A DNA stretch of 64,000 bases from Atherix ibis (Eukaryota; Arthropoda; Insecta; Diptera; Athericidae), in the NCBI GenBank assembly GCA_958298945.1, contig OY282608.1, positions 60,674,951 through 60,738,950 on the forward strand, read 5' to 3'. The position numbers and the translations under genes were made by a program. Positions 1-12,172 of the stretch are shown here, piece after piece. The notes beneath the pieces are model-generated. The model was not told the DNA's origin, searched no databases, and worked only from the letters and a program-made list of their open reading frames with translations. Positions within the stretch are counted from its first letter, which is position 1. Each line of letters begins with the position of its first letter.

Positions 1-284
1 CAACAAACCAACAAACCAACAAGCCAACAACCCAACAAACCAACAAACCAACAAACCAACAAGCCAACAAACCAACAAGCCAACAAACCAACAAACCAAC
101 AAGCCAACAAGCCAACAAACCAACAAACCAACAAACCAACAAACCAACAAGCCAACAAACCAACAAACCAACAAGCCAACAAACCAACAAGCCAACAAAT
201 CAACAAACCAACAAACCAACAAACCAACAAGCCAACAAGCCAACAAACCAACAAACCAACAAACCAACAAACCAACAAACCAAG

Positions 285-1010
285 TAACCAACAAACCAAC
301 AAACCATCAAACGAACAAAGCAACAAACTAACAAACCAAGAAGCCAACAAACCAACAAACCAACAAACCAACAAACCAACAAACCAACAAGCCAACAAAC
401 CAACAAACCAACAAACCAACAAGCCAACAAACCAACAAACCAACAAACCAACAAACCAACAAACCAGCAAACCAACAAACCAACAAGCTAACAAAGCAAC
501 AAGCCAGCAAACCAACAAACCAACAAACCAACAAGCCAACGAGCCAACAAACCAACAAACCAACAAAGCAACAAGACAACAAACCAACAAACCAACAAAC
601 CAACAAGCCATTAAGCCAACAAACCAACGAACCAACAAACCAACAAACCAACAAGCCAACAAACCAACAAACCAACAAACCAAGTAACCAACAAACCAAG
701 AAACCAAAAAACCAACAAACCAACAAACCAACAAGCCAACAAACCAACAAGCCAACAAGCCAACAAACCAACAAACCAACAAGCCAACAAACCAACAAAC
801 CAACAAACCAAAAAACCAACAAACTAACAAACCAACAAACCAACAAACCAACAAACCAACAAGCCAACAAGCCAACAAACCAACAAACCAACAAACCAAC
901 AAACCAACAAGCCAACAAACCAACAAGCCAACAAACCAACAAACCAACAAACCAAGTAACCAACAAACCAACAAACCAAGTAACCAAAAAGCCAACAAAC
1001 TAACAAACCA
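285..1010. repeat. 0.73-kb higher-order block, copy A
   Basis: The block carries an ordered set of markers: AAGTAACC, then CCATCAAACGAACAAAG at 304, a C(A/G)AGCC unit near 540, AAGAAACCAAAAAACC near 698, and a closing AAGTAACCAAAAAGCC before 1000. The same order occurs at 2571-3312 (offset 2286 at the first marker, 2302 at the last) and at 5729-6462. The 16-bp drift between offsets equals two units. Copy A has its own changes, for example GAGCC where the other copies read TGAGCC, and a GCCATTAAGCC unit near 609. Confidence 0.8.
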
Positions 1011-1089
1011 ACAAGCCAACAAGCCAACAAACCAACAAGCCAACAAACCAACAAACCAACAAGCCAACAAAGCAACAAACCAACAAACC

Positions 1090-1815
1090 AACAAGCCAAC
1101 AAACCAACAAACCACCAAGCCAACAAGCCAACAAACCGACAAACCAACAAGCCAACAAGCCAACAAACCGACAAACCAACAAGCCAACAAGCCAACAAAC
1201 CAACAAACCAACAAGCCAACAAACCAGCAAACAAATAAACCAACAAACCAACAAACCAACAACCCAACAAGCCAACAAGCCAACAAACCAACAAACCAAC
1301 AAACCAACAAGCCAACAAACCAACAAACCAACAAACCAACAAACCAACAAACCAACAAACCACCAAACCAACAAGCCAACAAGCCAACAAACCAACAAAC
1401 CAACAAACCAACAAGCCAACAAACCAACAAACCAACAAACCAACAAGCCAACAAGCCATTAAACCAACAAACCAACAAGCCAACAAACCAACAAACCAAC
1501 AAACCAACATGCCAACAAACCAACAAACTAAGTAACCAACATGCCAACAAACCAACAAACCAACAAAGCAACAAGTCAACCAACCAACAAACCAACAAGC
1601 CAACAAACCAACAAACCAACAAACCAACAAGCCAAAAAGCCAACAAACCAATAAACCAACAAGCCAACAAACCAACAAACCAACAAACCAACAAGCCAAC
1701 AAACCAACAAGCCAACAAACCAACAAACCAACAAGCCAACAAGCCAACAAACCAACAAACCAACAAGCCAACAAGCCACCAAACCAACAAACCAACAAGC
1801 CAACAAGCCAACAAG
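1090..1815. repeat. 0.7-kb higher-order block, first of three copies
   Basis: The block begins with ACCACCAAGCC at 1111, followed by two ACCGACAAACC units, CCAGCAAACAAATAAACC, AACCCAACAAGCC, GCCATTAAACC near 1456, ACATGCC near 1508 and CTAAGTAACCAACATGCC near 1528. The same ordered markers recur from 3557 (offset 2446) and from 4261 (offset 3150). This copy reads GTCAACCAACC near 1575 where the other two read GCCAACCAACC. It holds no gene. Confidence 0.78.
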
Positions 1816-2570
1816 CCAACAAACCAACAAACCAACAAACCAGCAAGCCAACAAACCAAAAAACCAACAAACCAACAAACCAACAAACCAACAAACCAAC
1901 AAGCCAACAAGCCAACAAACCAACAAACAAACAAACCAACAAACCAACAAACCAACAAACCAACAAACCAACAAGCCAACAAACCAACAAGCCAACAAAC
2001 CAACAAACCAACAAACCAAGTAACCAAAAAGCCAACAAACTAACAAACCAACAAGCCAACAAGCCAACAAACCAACAAACCAACAAAGCAACAAACCAAC
2101 AAACCAACAGGCCAACAAGCCAACAAACCAACAAAATAACAAACCAACAAGCCAACAAGCCACCAAACAACAAACCAACAAGCCAACAAACCAACAAACC
2201 AACAAGCCAACAAACCAACAAACCAACACACCAACAAACCAACAACCAACAAACCAACAAACTAACAAAGCAACAAGCCAACAAACCAACAAACCAACAA
2301 ACCAACAAGCCAACAACCCAACAAACCAACAAACCAACAAACCAACAAGCCAACAAACCAACAAGCCAACAAACCAACAAACCAACAAGCCAACAAGCCA
2401 ACAAACCAACAAACCAACAAACCAACAAACCAACAAGCCAAAAAACCAACAAACCAACAAGCCAACAAACCAACAAGCCAACAAATCAACAAACCAACAA
2501 ACCAACAAACCAACAAGCCAACAAGCCAACAAACCAACAAACCAACAAACCAACAAACCAACAAACCAAG
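1816..2570. repeat. Satellite segment with two 1-nt register slips, paired with about 4970-5728
   Basis: This is pure octamer array. Near 2165-2175 a unit reads ACCAAACAACAAACC (one base short), and near 2240 ACCAACAACCAAC (also one base short). The same two slips recur near 5330 and 5410. Being carried together, they explain why the offset between these segments (about 3158-3166) is two bases short of a multiple of 8. An ACCAACACACC unit lies between the slips in both copies. No gene is visible. Confidence 0.75.
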
Positions 2571-3312
2571 TAACCAACAAACCAACAAACCATCAAACGA
2601 ACAAAGCAACAAACTAACAAACCAAGAAGCCAACAACCCAACAAACCAACAAACCAACAAACCAACAAACCAACAAACCAACAAGCCAACAAACCAACAA
2701 ACCAACAAACCAACAAACCAACAAGCCAACAAACCAACAAACCAACAAACCAACAAACCAACAAACCAGCAAACCAACAAACCAACAAGCTAACAAAGCA
2801 ACAAGCCAGCAAACCAACAAACCAACAAACCAACAAGCCAATGAGCCAACAAACCAACAAACCAACAAAGCAACAAGCCAACAAACCAACAAACCAACAA
2901 ACCAACAAGCCAATAAGCCAACAAACCAACGAACCAACAAACCAACAAACCAACAAGCCAACAAACCAACAAACCAACAAACCAAGTAACCAACAAACCA
3001 AGAAACCAAAAAACCAACAAACCAACAAACTAACAAGCCAACAAACCAACAAGCCAACAAGCCAACAAACCAACAAACCAACAAGCCAACAAACCAACAA
3101 ACCAACAAACCAAAAAACCAACAAACTAACAAACCAACGAACCAACAAACCAACAAACCAACAAGCCAAAAAGCCAACAAACCAACAAACCAACAAACCA
3201 ACAAACCAACAAGCCAACAAACCAACAAGCCAACAAACCAACAAACCAACAAACCAAGTAACCAACAAACCAACAAACCAAGTAACCAAAAAGCCAACAA
3301 ACTAACAAACCA
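2571..3312. repeat. 0.73-kb higher-order block, copy B
   Basis: The same ordered markers as the block at 285-1010 are present, with CCATCAAACGAACAAAG at 2590, AATGAGCC near 2839, AAGAAACCAAAAAACC near 3000 and the closing AAGTAACCAAAAAGCC near 3276-3291. The copy at 5729-6462 is closer to this one than to copy A: it shares the TGAGCC and GCCAATAAGCC variants, at an offset of 3158 at the first marker and 3150 at the last. Confidence 0.8.
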
Positions 3313-3556
3313 ACAAGCCAACAAGCCAACAAACCAACAAGCCAACAAACCAACAAACCAACAAACCAACAAGCCAACAAACCAACAAACCAACAAACCA
3401 AGTAACCAACAAACCAACAAACCAAGTAACCAAAAAGCCAACAAACTAACAAACCAACAAGCCAACAAGCCAACAAACCAACAAGCCAACAAACCAACAA
3501 ACCAACAAGCCAACAAAGCAACAAACCAACAAACCAACAAGCCAACAAACCAACAA
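3313..3556. repeat. Short satellite linker with repeated AAGTAACC cassettes
   Basis: Between the 0.73-kb and 0.7-kb blocks, the array contains a second AAGTAACC...AAGTAACCAAAAAGCC cassette near 3395-3440, about 150 bp after the one that closes the preceding block. This looks like a local duplication. The rest is ordinary CAACAAAC/CAACAAGC units. No gene is visible. Confidence 0.65.
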
Positions 3557-4260
3557 ACCACCAAGCCAACAAGCCAACAAACCGACAAACCAACAAGCCA
3601 ACAAGCCAACAAACCGACAAACCAACAAGCCAACAAGCCAACAAACCAACAAACCAACAAGCCAACAAACCAGCAAACAAATAAACCAACAAACCAACAA
3701 ACCAACAACCCAACAAGCCAACAAGCCAACAAACCAACAAACCAACAAACCAACAAGCCAACAAACCAACAAACCAACAAACCAACAAACCAACAAACCA
3801 CCAAACCAACAAGCCAACAAGCCAACAAACCAACAAACCAACAAACCAACAAGCCAACAAACCAATAAACCAACAAACCAACAAGCCAACAAGCCATTAA
3901 ACCAACAAACCAACAAGCCAACAAACCAACAAACCAACAAACCAACATGCCAACAAACCAACAAACTAAGTAACCAACATGCCAACAAACCAACAAACCA
4001 ACAAAGCAACAAGCCAACCAACCAACAAACCAACAAGCCAACAAACCAACAAACCAACAAACCAACAAGCCAAAAAGCCAACAAACCAACAAACCAACAA
4101 GCCAACAAACCAACAAACCAACAAACCAACAAGCCAACAAACCAACAAGCCAACAAACCAACAAACCAACAAGCCAACAAGCCAACAAACCAACAAACCA
4201 ACAAGCCAACAAGCCACCAAACCAACAAACCAACAAGCCAACAAGCCAACAAACCAACAA
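3557..4260. repeat. 0.7-kb tandem duplication, left copy (unit 704-720 bp)
   Basis: ACCACCAAGCC at 3557, CCAGCAAACAAATAAACC near 3670, GCCATTAAACC near 3892 and CTAAGTAACCAACATGCC near 3966 recur at 4261, 4374, 4612 and 4686. The offset is 704 at the left and 720 at the right, so the two copies differ by two inserted units; both offsets are exact multiples of 8. Over 3781-4250 versus 4501-4970 I see no base difference. The duplication is therefore recent. Confidence 0.9.
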
Positions 4261-4980
4261 ACCACCAAGCCAACAAGCCAACAAACCGACAAACCAACAA
4301 GCCAACAAGCCAACAAACCGACAAACCAACAAGCCAACAAGCCAACAAACCAACAAACCAACAAGCCAACAAACCAGCAAACAAATAAACCAACAAACCA
4401 ACAAACCAACAACCCAACAAGCCAACAAGCCAACAAACCAACAAACCAACAAACCAACAAGCCAACAAACCAACAAACCAACAAACCAACAAACCAACAA
4501 ACCAACAAACCAACAAACCACCAAACCAACAAGCCAACAAGCCAACAAACCAACAAACCAACAAACCAACAAGCCAACAAACCAATAAACCAACAAACCA
4601 ACAAGCCAACAAGCCATTAAACCAACAAACCAACAAGCCAACAAACCAACAAACCAACAAACCAACATGCCAACAAACCAACAAACTAAGTAACCAACAT
4701 GCCAACAAACCAACAAACCAACAAAGCAACAAGCCAACCAACCAACAAACCAACAAGCCAACAAACCAACAAACCAACAAACCAACAAGCCAAAAAGCCA
4801 ACAAACCAACAAACCAACAAGCCAACAAACCAACAAACCAACAAACCAACAAGCCAACAAACCAACAAGCCAACAAACCAACAAACCAACAAGCCAACAA
4901 GCCAACAAACCAACAAACCAACAAGCCAACAAGCCACCAAACCAACAAACCAACAAGCCAACAAGCCAACAAGCCAACAA
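4261..4980. repeat. 0.7-kb tandem duplication, right copy
   Basis: This is the head-to-tail partner of 3557-4260. The match ends at about 4971, where the left copy continues into ACCACCAAGCC (its own right neighbour) and this copy continues into the segment that also follows the older copy at 1090-1815. That layout is expected for an unequal exchange that added one block. Confidence 0.9.
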
Positions 4981-5728
4981 ACCAACAAACCAACAAACCA
5001 GCAAGCCAACAAACCAAAAAACCAACAAACCAACAAACCAACAAACCAACAAACCAACAAGCCAACAAGCCAACAAGCCAACAAACCAACAAACAAACAA
5101 ACCAACAAACCAACAAACCAACAAACCAACAAACCAACAAGCCAACAAACCAACAAGCCAACAAACCAACAAACCAACAAACCAAGTAACCAAAAAGCCA
5201 ACAAACTAACAAACCAACAAGCCAACAAGCCAACAAACCAACAAACCAACAAAGCAACAAACCAACAAACCAACAAGCCAACAAGCCAACAAACCAACAA
5301 AATAACAAACCAACAAGCCAACAAGCCACCAAACAACAAACCAACAAGCCAACAAACCAACAAACCAACAAGCCAACAAACCAACAAACCAACACACCAA
5401 CAAACCAACAACCAACAAACCAACAAACTAACAAAGCAACAAGCCAACAAACCAACAAACCAACAAACCAACAAGCCAACAACCCAACAAACCAACAAAC
5501 CAACAAACCAACAAGCCAACAAACCAACAAGCCAACAAACCAACAAACCAACAAGCCAGCAAGCCAACAAACCAACAAACCAACAAACCAACAAACCAAC
5601 AAGCCAACAAACCAACAAACCAACAAGCCAACAAACCAACAAGCCAACAAATCAACAAACCAACAAACCAACAAACCAACAAGCCAACAAGCCAACAAAC
5701 CAACAAACCAACAAACCAACAAACCAAG
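4981..5728. repeat. Satellite segment, second copy of 1816-2570
   Basis: The segment repeats the markers of 1816-2570 in order: CCAGCAAGCC with a following ACCAAAAAACC, ACAAACAAACC, AAGTAACCAAAAAGCC, ACAAAATAACAAACC, two 1-nt slips near 5330 and 5410, and ACCAACACACC. One visible difference is AACAGGCC near 2108 against AACAAGCC here. No gene is visible. Confidence 0.75.
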
Positions 5729-6462
5729 TAACCAACAAACCAACAAACCATCAAACGAACAAAGCAACAAACTAACAAACCAAGAAGCCAACAAACCAAC
5801 AAACCAACAAACCAACAAACCAACAAACCAACAAACCAACAAGCCAACAAACCAACAAACCAACAAACCAACAAGCCAACAAACCACCAAACCAACAAAC
5901 CAACAAACCAACAAACCAGCAAACCAACAAACCAACAAGCTAACAAAGCAACAAGCCAGCAAACCAACAAACCAACAAACCAACAAGCCAATGAGCCAAC
6001 AAACCAACAAACCAACAAAGCAACAAGCCAACAAACCAACAAACCAACAAACCAACAAGCCAATAAGCCAACAAACCAACGAACCAACAAACCAACAAAC
6101 CAACAAGCCAACAAACCAACAAACCAACAAACCAAGTAACCAACAAACCAAGAAACCAAAAAACCAACAAACCAACAAACCAACAAGCCAACAAACCAAC
6201 AAGCCAACAAGCCAACAAACCAACAAACCAACAAGCCAACAAACCAACAAACCAACAAACCAAAAAACCAACAAACTAACAAACCAACGAACCAACAAAC
6301 CAACAAACCAACAAGCCAACAAGCCAACAAACCAACAAACCAACAAACCAACAAACCAACAAGCCAACAAACCAACAAGCCAACAAACCAACAAACCAAC
6401 AAACCAAGTAACCAACAAACCAACAAACCAAGTAACCAAAAAGCCAACAAACTAACAAACCA
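5729..6462. repeat. 0.73-kb higher-order block, copy C
   Basis: CCATCAAACGAACAAAG lies at 5748, AATGAGCC near 5989, AAGAAACCAAAAAACC near 6150, and the closing AAGTAACCAAAAAGCC before 6445. The match to copy B stops near 6483, where this copy turns into ACCAAAAAACC units. It is the third ordered copy in the first 6.5 kb. Confidence 0.8.
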
Positions 6463-7909
6463 ACAAGCCAACAAGCCAACAAACCAACAAACCAAAAAAC
6501 CAACAAACCAACAAACCAACGAACCAACAAACCAACAAACCAACAAGCCAACAAGCCAACAAACCAACAAACCAACAAACCAACAAGCCAACAAACCAAC
6601 AAGCCAACAAACCAACAAACCAACAAACCAAGTAACCAACAAACCAAGTAACCAAAAAGCCAACTAACTAACAAACCAAGAAGCCAACATGCCAACAAAC
6701 CAACAAACCAACAAAGCAACAAACCAACAAGCCAACAAGTTAACAAACCAACAAACCAACAAACCAACAAACCAACAAACCAAGTAACCAACAAACCAAC
6801 AAACCAAGTAACCAAAAAGCCAACTAACTAACAAACCAACAAGCCAACAAGCCAACAAACCAACAAACCAACAAAGCAACAAACCAACAAGCCAACAAGC
6901 CAACAAACCAACAAACCAACAAACCAACAAGCCAACAAGCCACCAAACCAACAAACCAACAAGCCAACAAACTAACAAACCAACAAACCAACAAGCCAAC
7001 AAACCAACAAACCAACAAACCAGCAATCCAACAAACCAAAAAACTAACAAAGCAACAAGCCAACAAACCAACAAACTAACAAACCAACAAACCAACAAGC
7101 CAACAAGCCAACAAACCAACAAACCAACAAACCAACAAGCCAACAAACCAACAAGGCCACTAACCAACAAACCAACAAGCCAACAAGCCAACAAGCCAAC
7201 AAACCAACAAACCAACAAACCAACAAGCCAACAAGCCAACAAACCAACAAACGAATAAACCAACAAGCCAACAAACCGACAAAACAACAAGCCAACAAGC
7301 CAACAAACCAACAAACCAACAAACCAACAAGCCAACAAACTAACAAACAAATAAACCAACAAACCAACAAACCAACAAACCAACAAGCCAACAAGCCAAC
7401 AAACCAACAAACCAACAAACCAACAAGCCAACAAGCCAACAAACCAACAAACCAACAAGCCAACAAGCCAACAAACCGACAAACCAACAAGCCAACAAGC
7501 CAACAAACCAACAAACCAACAAACCAACAAGCCAACAAACCAACAAACAAATAAACCAACAAACCAACAAACCAATAAGCCAACAAGCCAACAAGCCAAC
7601 AAACCAACAAACCAACAACCCAACAAGCCAACAAACCAACAAACCAACAAGCCAACAAACCAACAAACCACCAAACCAACAAGCCAACAAGCCAACAAAC
7701 CAACAAACCAACAAACCAACAAGCCAACAAACCAACAAACCAACAAGCCAACAAACCAACAAACCAACAAACCAAAAAACCAACAAACCAACAAACCAAC
7801 GAACCAACAAACCAACAAACCAACAAGCCAACAAGCCAACAAACCAACAAACCAAAAAGCCAACAAACCAACAAACCAACAAACCAAAAAACCAACAAAC
7901 CAACAAACC
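6463..7909. repeat. Satellite array with no long internal duplication resolved
   Basis: These are ordinary octamer units with scattered variants: AAGTAACC cassettes near 6633-6650 and 6780-6815, CCAACTAACTAACAAACC, an AAGGCCACTAACC unit near 7154, ACCGACAAAAC near 7276, CAAATAAACC near 7350 and 7550, and ACCAACGAACC near 7799. Several variants also occur in the 12-22 kb blocks, suggesting shared descent, but I could not align a long pair by eye. No gene is visible. Confidence 0.7.
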
Positions 7910-8620
7910 AACGAATCAACAAACCAACAAACTAACAAGCCAACAAGCCAACAAACCAACAAACCAACAAACCAACAAGCCAACAAACCAACAAGCGAAC
8001 AAACCAACAAACCAACAAACCAAGTAACCAACAAACCAACAAACCAAGTAACCAAAAAGCCAACAAACTAACAAACCAACAAGCCAACAAGCTAACAAAC
8101 CAACAAACCAACAAAGCAACAAACCAACAAGCCAACAAGCCAACAAACCAACAAAACAACAAGCCAACAAGCCAACAAACCAACAAACCAACAAGCCAAC
8201 AAACCAACAAACCAACAAGCCAACAAACCAACAAACCAACAAACCAGCAAACCAACAAACCAACAAACTAACAAAGCAACAAGCCAACAAACCAACAAAC
8301 CAACAAACCAACAAGCCAACAAGCCAACAAACCAACAAACCAACAAACCAACGAATCAACAAACCAACAAACCAACAAGCCAACAAGCCAACAAACCAAC
8401 AAACCAACAAACCAACAAGCCAAAAAACCAACAAGCGAACAAACCAACAAACCAACAAACCAAGTAACCAACAAACCAACACACCAAGTAACCAAAAAGC
8501 CAACAAACTAACAAACCAACAATCCAACAAGCCAACAAACCAACAAACCAACAAAGCAACAAACCAACAAGCCAAAAAGCCAACAAACCAACAAACCAAC
8601 AAGCCAACAAGCCAACAAAC
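7910..8620. repeat. 440-bp offset duplication (about 7910-8180 and 8350-8620)
   Basis: ACGAATCAACAAACC, AAGCGAACAAACC and the paired AAGTAACC...AAGTAACCAAAAAGCC cassette appear at 7911-8060 and again at 8351-8500, an offset of 440 bp (55 units). The second copy has CACACC in place of CAAACC near 8480, and CCAACAATCC near 8519. Confidence 0.75.
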
Positions 8621-8699
8621 CAACAAACCAACAAGCCAACAAACCAACAAACCAACAAGCCAACAAACCAACAAACCAACAAACCAGCAAACCAACAAA

Positions 8700-9626
8700 C
8701 CAACAAACCAAGTAACCAACAAACCAACAAACCATCAAACGAACAAAGCAACAAACTAACAAACCAAGAAGCCAACAAACCAACAAACCAACAAACCAAC
8801 AAACCAACAAACCAACAAGCCAACAAACCAACAAACCAACAAACCAACAAACCAACAGACCAACAAGCCAACAAACCAACAAACCAACAAACCAACAAGC
8901 CAACAAGCCAACAAACCAACAAACCAACAAAGCAACAAACCAACAAACCAACAAACCAAAAATCCAAGAAACTAACAAACCAACAAGCCAACAAACCAAC
9001 AAACCAACAAGCCAACAAACCAACAAACCAACAAACCAACAAACCAACAAACCAAAAAACCAACAAACCAACAAGCCAACAAACCAACAAGCCAACAAGC
9101 CAACAAACCAACAAACTAACAAACCAACAAACGAACTAACCAACAAACCAACAAGCCAACAAACCAACAAACCAAGTAACCAAAAAGCCAACAAACTAAC
9201 AAACCAACAAGCCAACAAGCCAACAAACCAACAAACCAACAAAGCAACAAGCCAACAAGCCAACAAACCAACAAACCAACAAGCCAACAAACCAAGTAAC
9301 CAAAAAGCCAACAAACTAACAAACCAACAAGCCAACAAACCAACAAGCCAACAAGCCAACAAACCAACAAACCAACAAACCAACAAACCAACAAACCAAC
9401 AAACCAACAAACCAACAAACCAACAAGCCAACAAACCAACAAACCAACAAACCAACAAGCCAACAAGCCAACAAACCAACAAACCAACAAAGCAACAAAC
9501 CAACAAACCAACAAACCAAAAATCCAAGAAACTAACAAACCAACAAGCCAACAAACCAACAAACCAACAAACCAACAAACCAACAAACCAACAAACCAAC
9601 AAGCCAACAAGCCAACAAACCAACAA
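8700..9626. repeat. 560-bp offset duplication with the ACCAAAAATCCAAGAAAC marker
   Basis: The rare marker ACCAAAAATCCAAGAAACTAAC ends units near 8956-8974 and 9516-9534, an offset of 560 bp (70 units), with matching flanks of at least 200 bp. A CCATCAAACGAACAAAG marker stands at 8732 before the left copy. ACGAACTAACC units follow near 9131 and 9643. No gene is visible. Confidence 0.8.
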
Positions 9627-12172
9627 ACTAACAAACCAACAAACGAACTAACCAACAAACCAACAAGCCAACAAGCCAACAAACCAACAAACCAACAAAC
9701 CAACAAACTAACAGACCAACAAGCCAACAAACCAACAAACCAACAAGCCAACAAACCAACAAACCAACAAACCAACAAACCAACAAACCAACAAACCAAC
9801 AAGCCAACAAACCAACAAACCAACAAACCAAGTAACCAAAGAGCCAACAAACTAACAAACCAACAAGCCAACAAGCCAACAAATGAACAAACCAACAAAC
9901 CAACAAGCCAACAAACCAACAAACCAAAAAACCAACAAACCAACAAACCAACAAGCCAACAAACCAACAAACCAAGTAACCAAAAAGCCAACAAACTAAC
10001 AAACCGACAAGCCAACAAGCCAACAAACCAACAAACCAACAACGCAACAAACCAACAAACCAACAAGCCAACAAGCCAACAAACCAACAAACCAACAAGC
10101 CAACAAGCCAACAAACCAACAAACCAACAAGCCAACAAACCAACAAACCAACAAGCCAACAAACCAACAAACCAACAAACCAACAAACCAACAATCTAAC
10201 AAAGCAACAAGCCAACAAACCAACAAACCAACAAACCAACAAACCAACAAGCCAATAAACCAACAAACCAACGAACCAACAAACCAACAAACCAACAAGC
10301 CAACAAACCAACAAACCAAGTAACCAACAAACCAAGAAACCAAAAAACCAACAAACCAACAAACCAACAAGCCAACAAACCAACAAGCCAACAAGCCAAC
10401 AAACCAACAAACCAACAAGCCAACAAACCAACAAACCAACAAACCAAAAAACCAACAAACTAACAAACCAACGAACCAACAAACCAACAAACCAACAAGC
10501 CAACAAGCCAACAAACCAACAAACCAACAAACCAACAAGCCAACAAACCAACAAGCCAACAAACCAACAAACCAACAAACCAAGTAACCAACAAACCAAC
10601 AAACCAAGTAACCAAAAAGCCAACAAACTAACAAACCAACAAGCCAACAAGCCAACAAACCAACAAACCAAAAAACCAACAAACCAACAAACCAACGAAC
10701 CAACAAACCAACAAACCAACAAGCCAACAAGCCAACAAACCAACAAACCAACAAACCAACAAGCCAACAAACCAACAAGCCAACAAACCAACAAACCAAC
10801 AAACCAAGTAACCAACAAACCAACAAACCAAGTAACCAAAAAGCCAACTAACTAACAAACCAACAAGCCAACAAGCCAACAAACCAACAAACCAACAAAC
10901 CAACAAAGCAACAAACCAACAAGCCAACAAGCCAACAAACCAACAAACCAACAAGCCAACAAACCGACAAAACAACAAGCCAACAAGCCAACAAACCAAC
11001 AAACCAACAAACCAACAAGCCAACAAGCCAACAAACCAACAAACAAATAAACCAACAAACCAACAAACCAACAAACCAACAAGCCAACAAGCCAACAAAC
11101 CAACAAACCAACAAACCAACAATCCAACAAACCAACAAACCAACAAGCCAACAAGCCAACAAACCAACAAACCAACAAGCCAACAAACCAACAAACCAAC
11201 AAGCCAAGAAACCAACAAACCAACAAGCCCACAAACCAACAAACCAACAAGCCCACAAGCCAACAAACCAACAAACCAACAAAACAACAAGCCAACAAGC
11301 CAACAAACCAACAAACCAACAAACCAACAAGCCAACAAACCGACAAAACAACAAGCCAACAAGCCAACAAACCAACAAACCAACAAACCAACAAGCCAAC
11401 AAACCAACAAACCAACAAACCAACAAACAAATAAACCAACAAACCAACAAACCAACAAACCAACAAGCCAACAAGCCAACAAACCAACAAACCAACAAAC
11501 CAACAATCCAACAAACTAACAAGCCAACAAACCAACAAACCAACAAACCAACAAGCCAACAAGCCAACAAACCAACAAACCAACAAGCCAACAAACCAAC
11601 AAACAAATAAACCAACAAACCAACAAACCAACAAGCCAACAAGCCAACAAGCCAACAAACCAACAAACCAACAACCCAACAAGCCAACAAACCAACAAAC
11701 CAACAAACCAACAAACCAACAAACCACCAAACCAACAAGCCAACAAGCCAACAAACCAATAAACCAACAAACCAACAAACCAACAAGCCAACAAACAAAC
11801 AAACCAACAAGCCAACAAACCAACAAACCAACAAACCAAAAAACCAACAAACCAACAAACCAACGAACCAACAAACCAACAAACCAACAAGCCAACAAGC
11901 CAACAAACAAAAAAACCAAAAAGCCAACAAACCAACAAACCAACAAACCAAAAAACCAACAAACCAACAAACCAACGAATCAAAAAACAAACAAACCAAT
12001 AAGCCAACAAACCAACAAACCAACAAAACAACAAGCCAACAAACCAACAAACGAACAAACCAACAAACCAACAAACCAAGTAACCAACAAACCAACAAAC
12101 CAAGTAACCAAAAAGCCAAAAAACTAACAAACCAACAAGCCAACAAGCCAACAAACCAACAAACCAATAAGT
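9627..12172. repeat. Satellite array including a partial further copy of the 0.73-kb block
   Basis: Around 10317-10620 the order AAGTAACC, AAGAAACCAAAAAACC, ACCAAAAAACCAACAAACTAAC, ACGAACC, then AAGTAACC...AAGTAACCAAAAAGCC matches the right half of the blocks at 285-1010, 2571-3312 and 5729-6462. The CCATCAAACG start is missing, so this is a partial copy. Elsewhere there are ACCGACAAAAC, CAAATAAACC, CAAGCCCAC (near 11226 and 11248) and ACGAATCAAAAAACAAAC (near 11975) variants. No gene is visible. Confidence 0.65.

Noticed and set aside
4699..5775. The + strand Gln/Asn/Thr/Lys/Pro frame (and those at 2841-3305, 39866-40666 and 61011-61520) as a low-complexity or prion-like protein
   Set aside because: This is the direct translation of CAACAAAC units. 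It starts at chance ATG or TTG variants and ends at TAA variants such as AAGTAACC; the frames are long only because stop-creating units are sparse.
3446..6439. The 997-codon - strand open frame, and the other long Leu/Val/Cys/Trp/Phe/Gly frames, as membrane proteins
   Set aside because: Rotations of the same octapeptide appear in every frame wherever the array lacks a stop. There is no ribosome binding site, promoter, signal sequence or change of codon use at the starts, and no non-repetitive domain.
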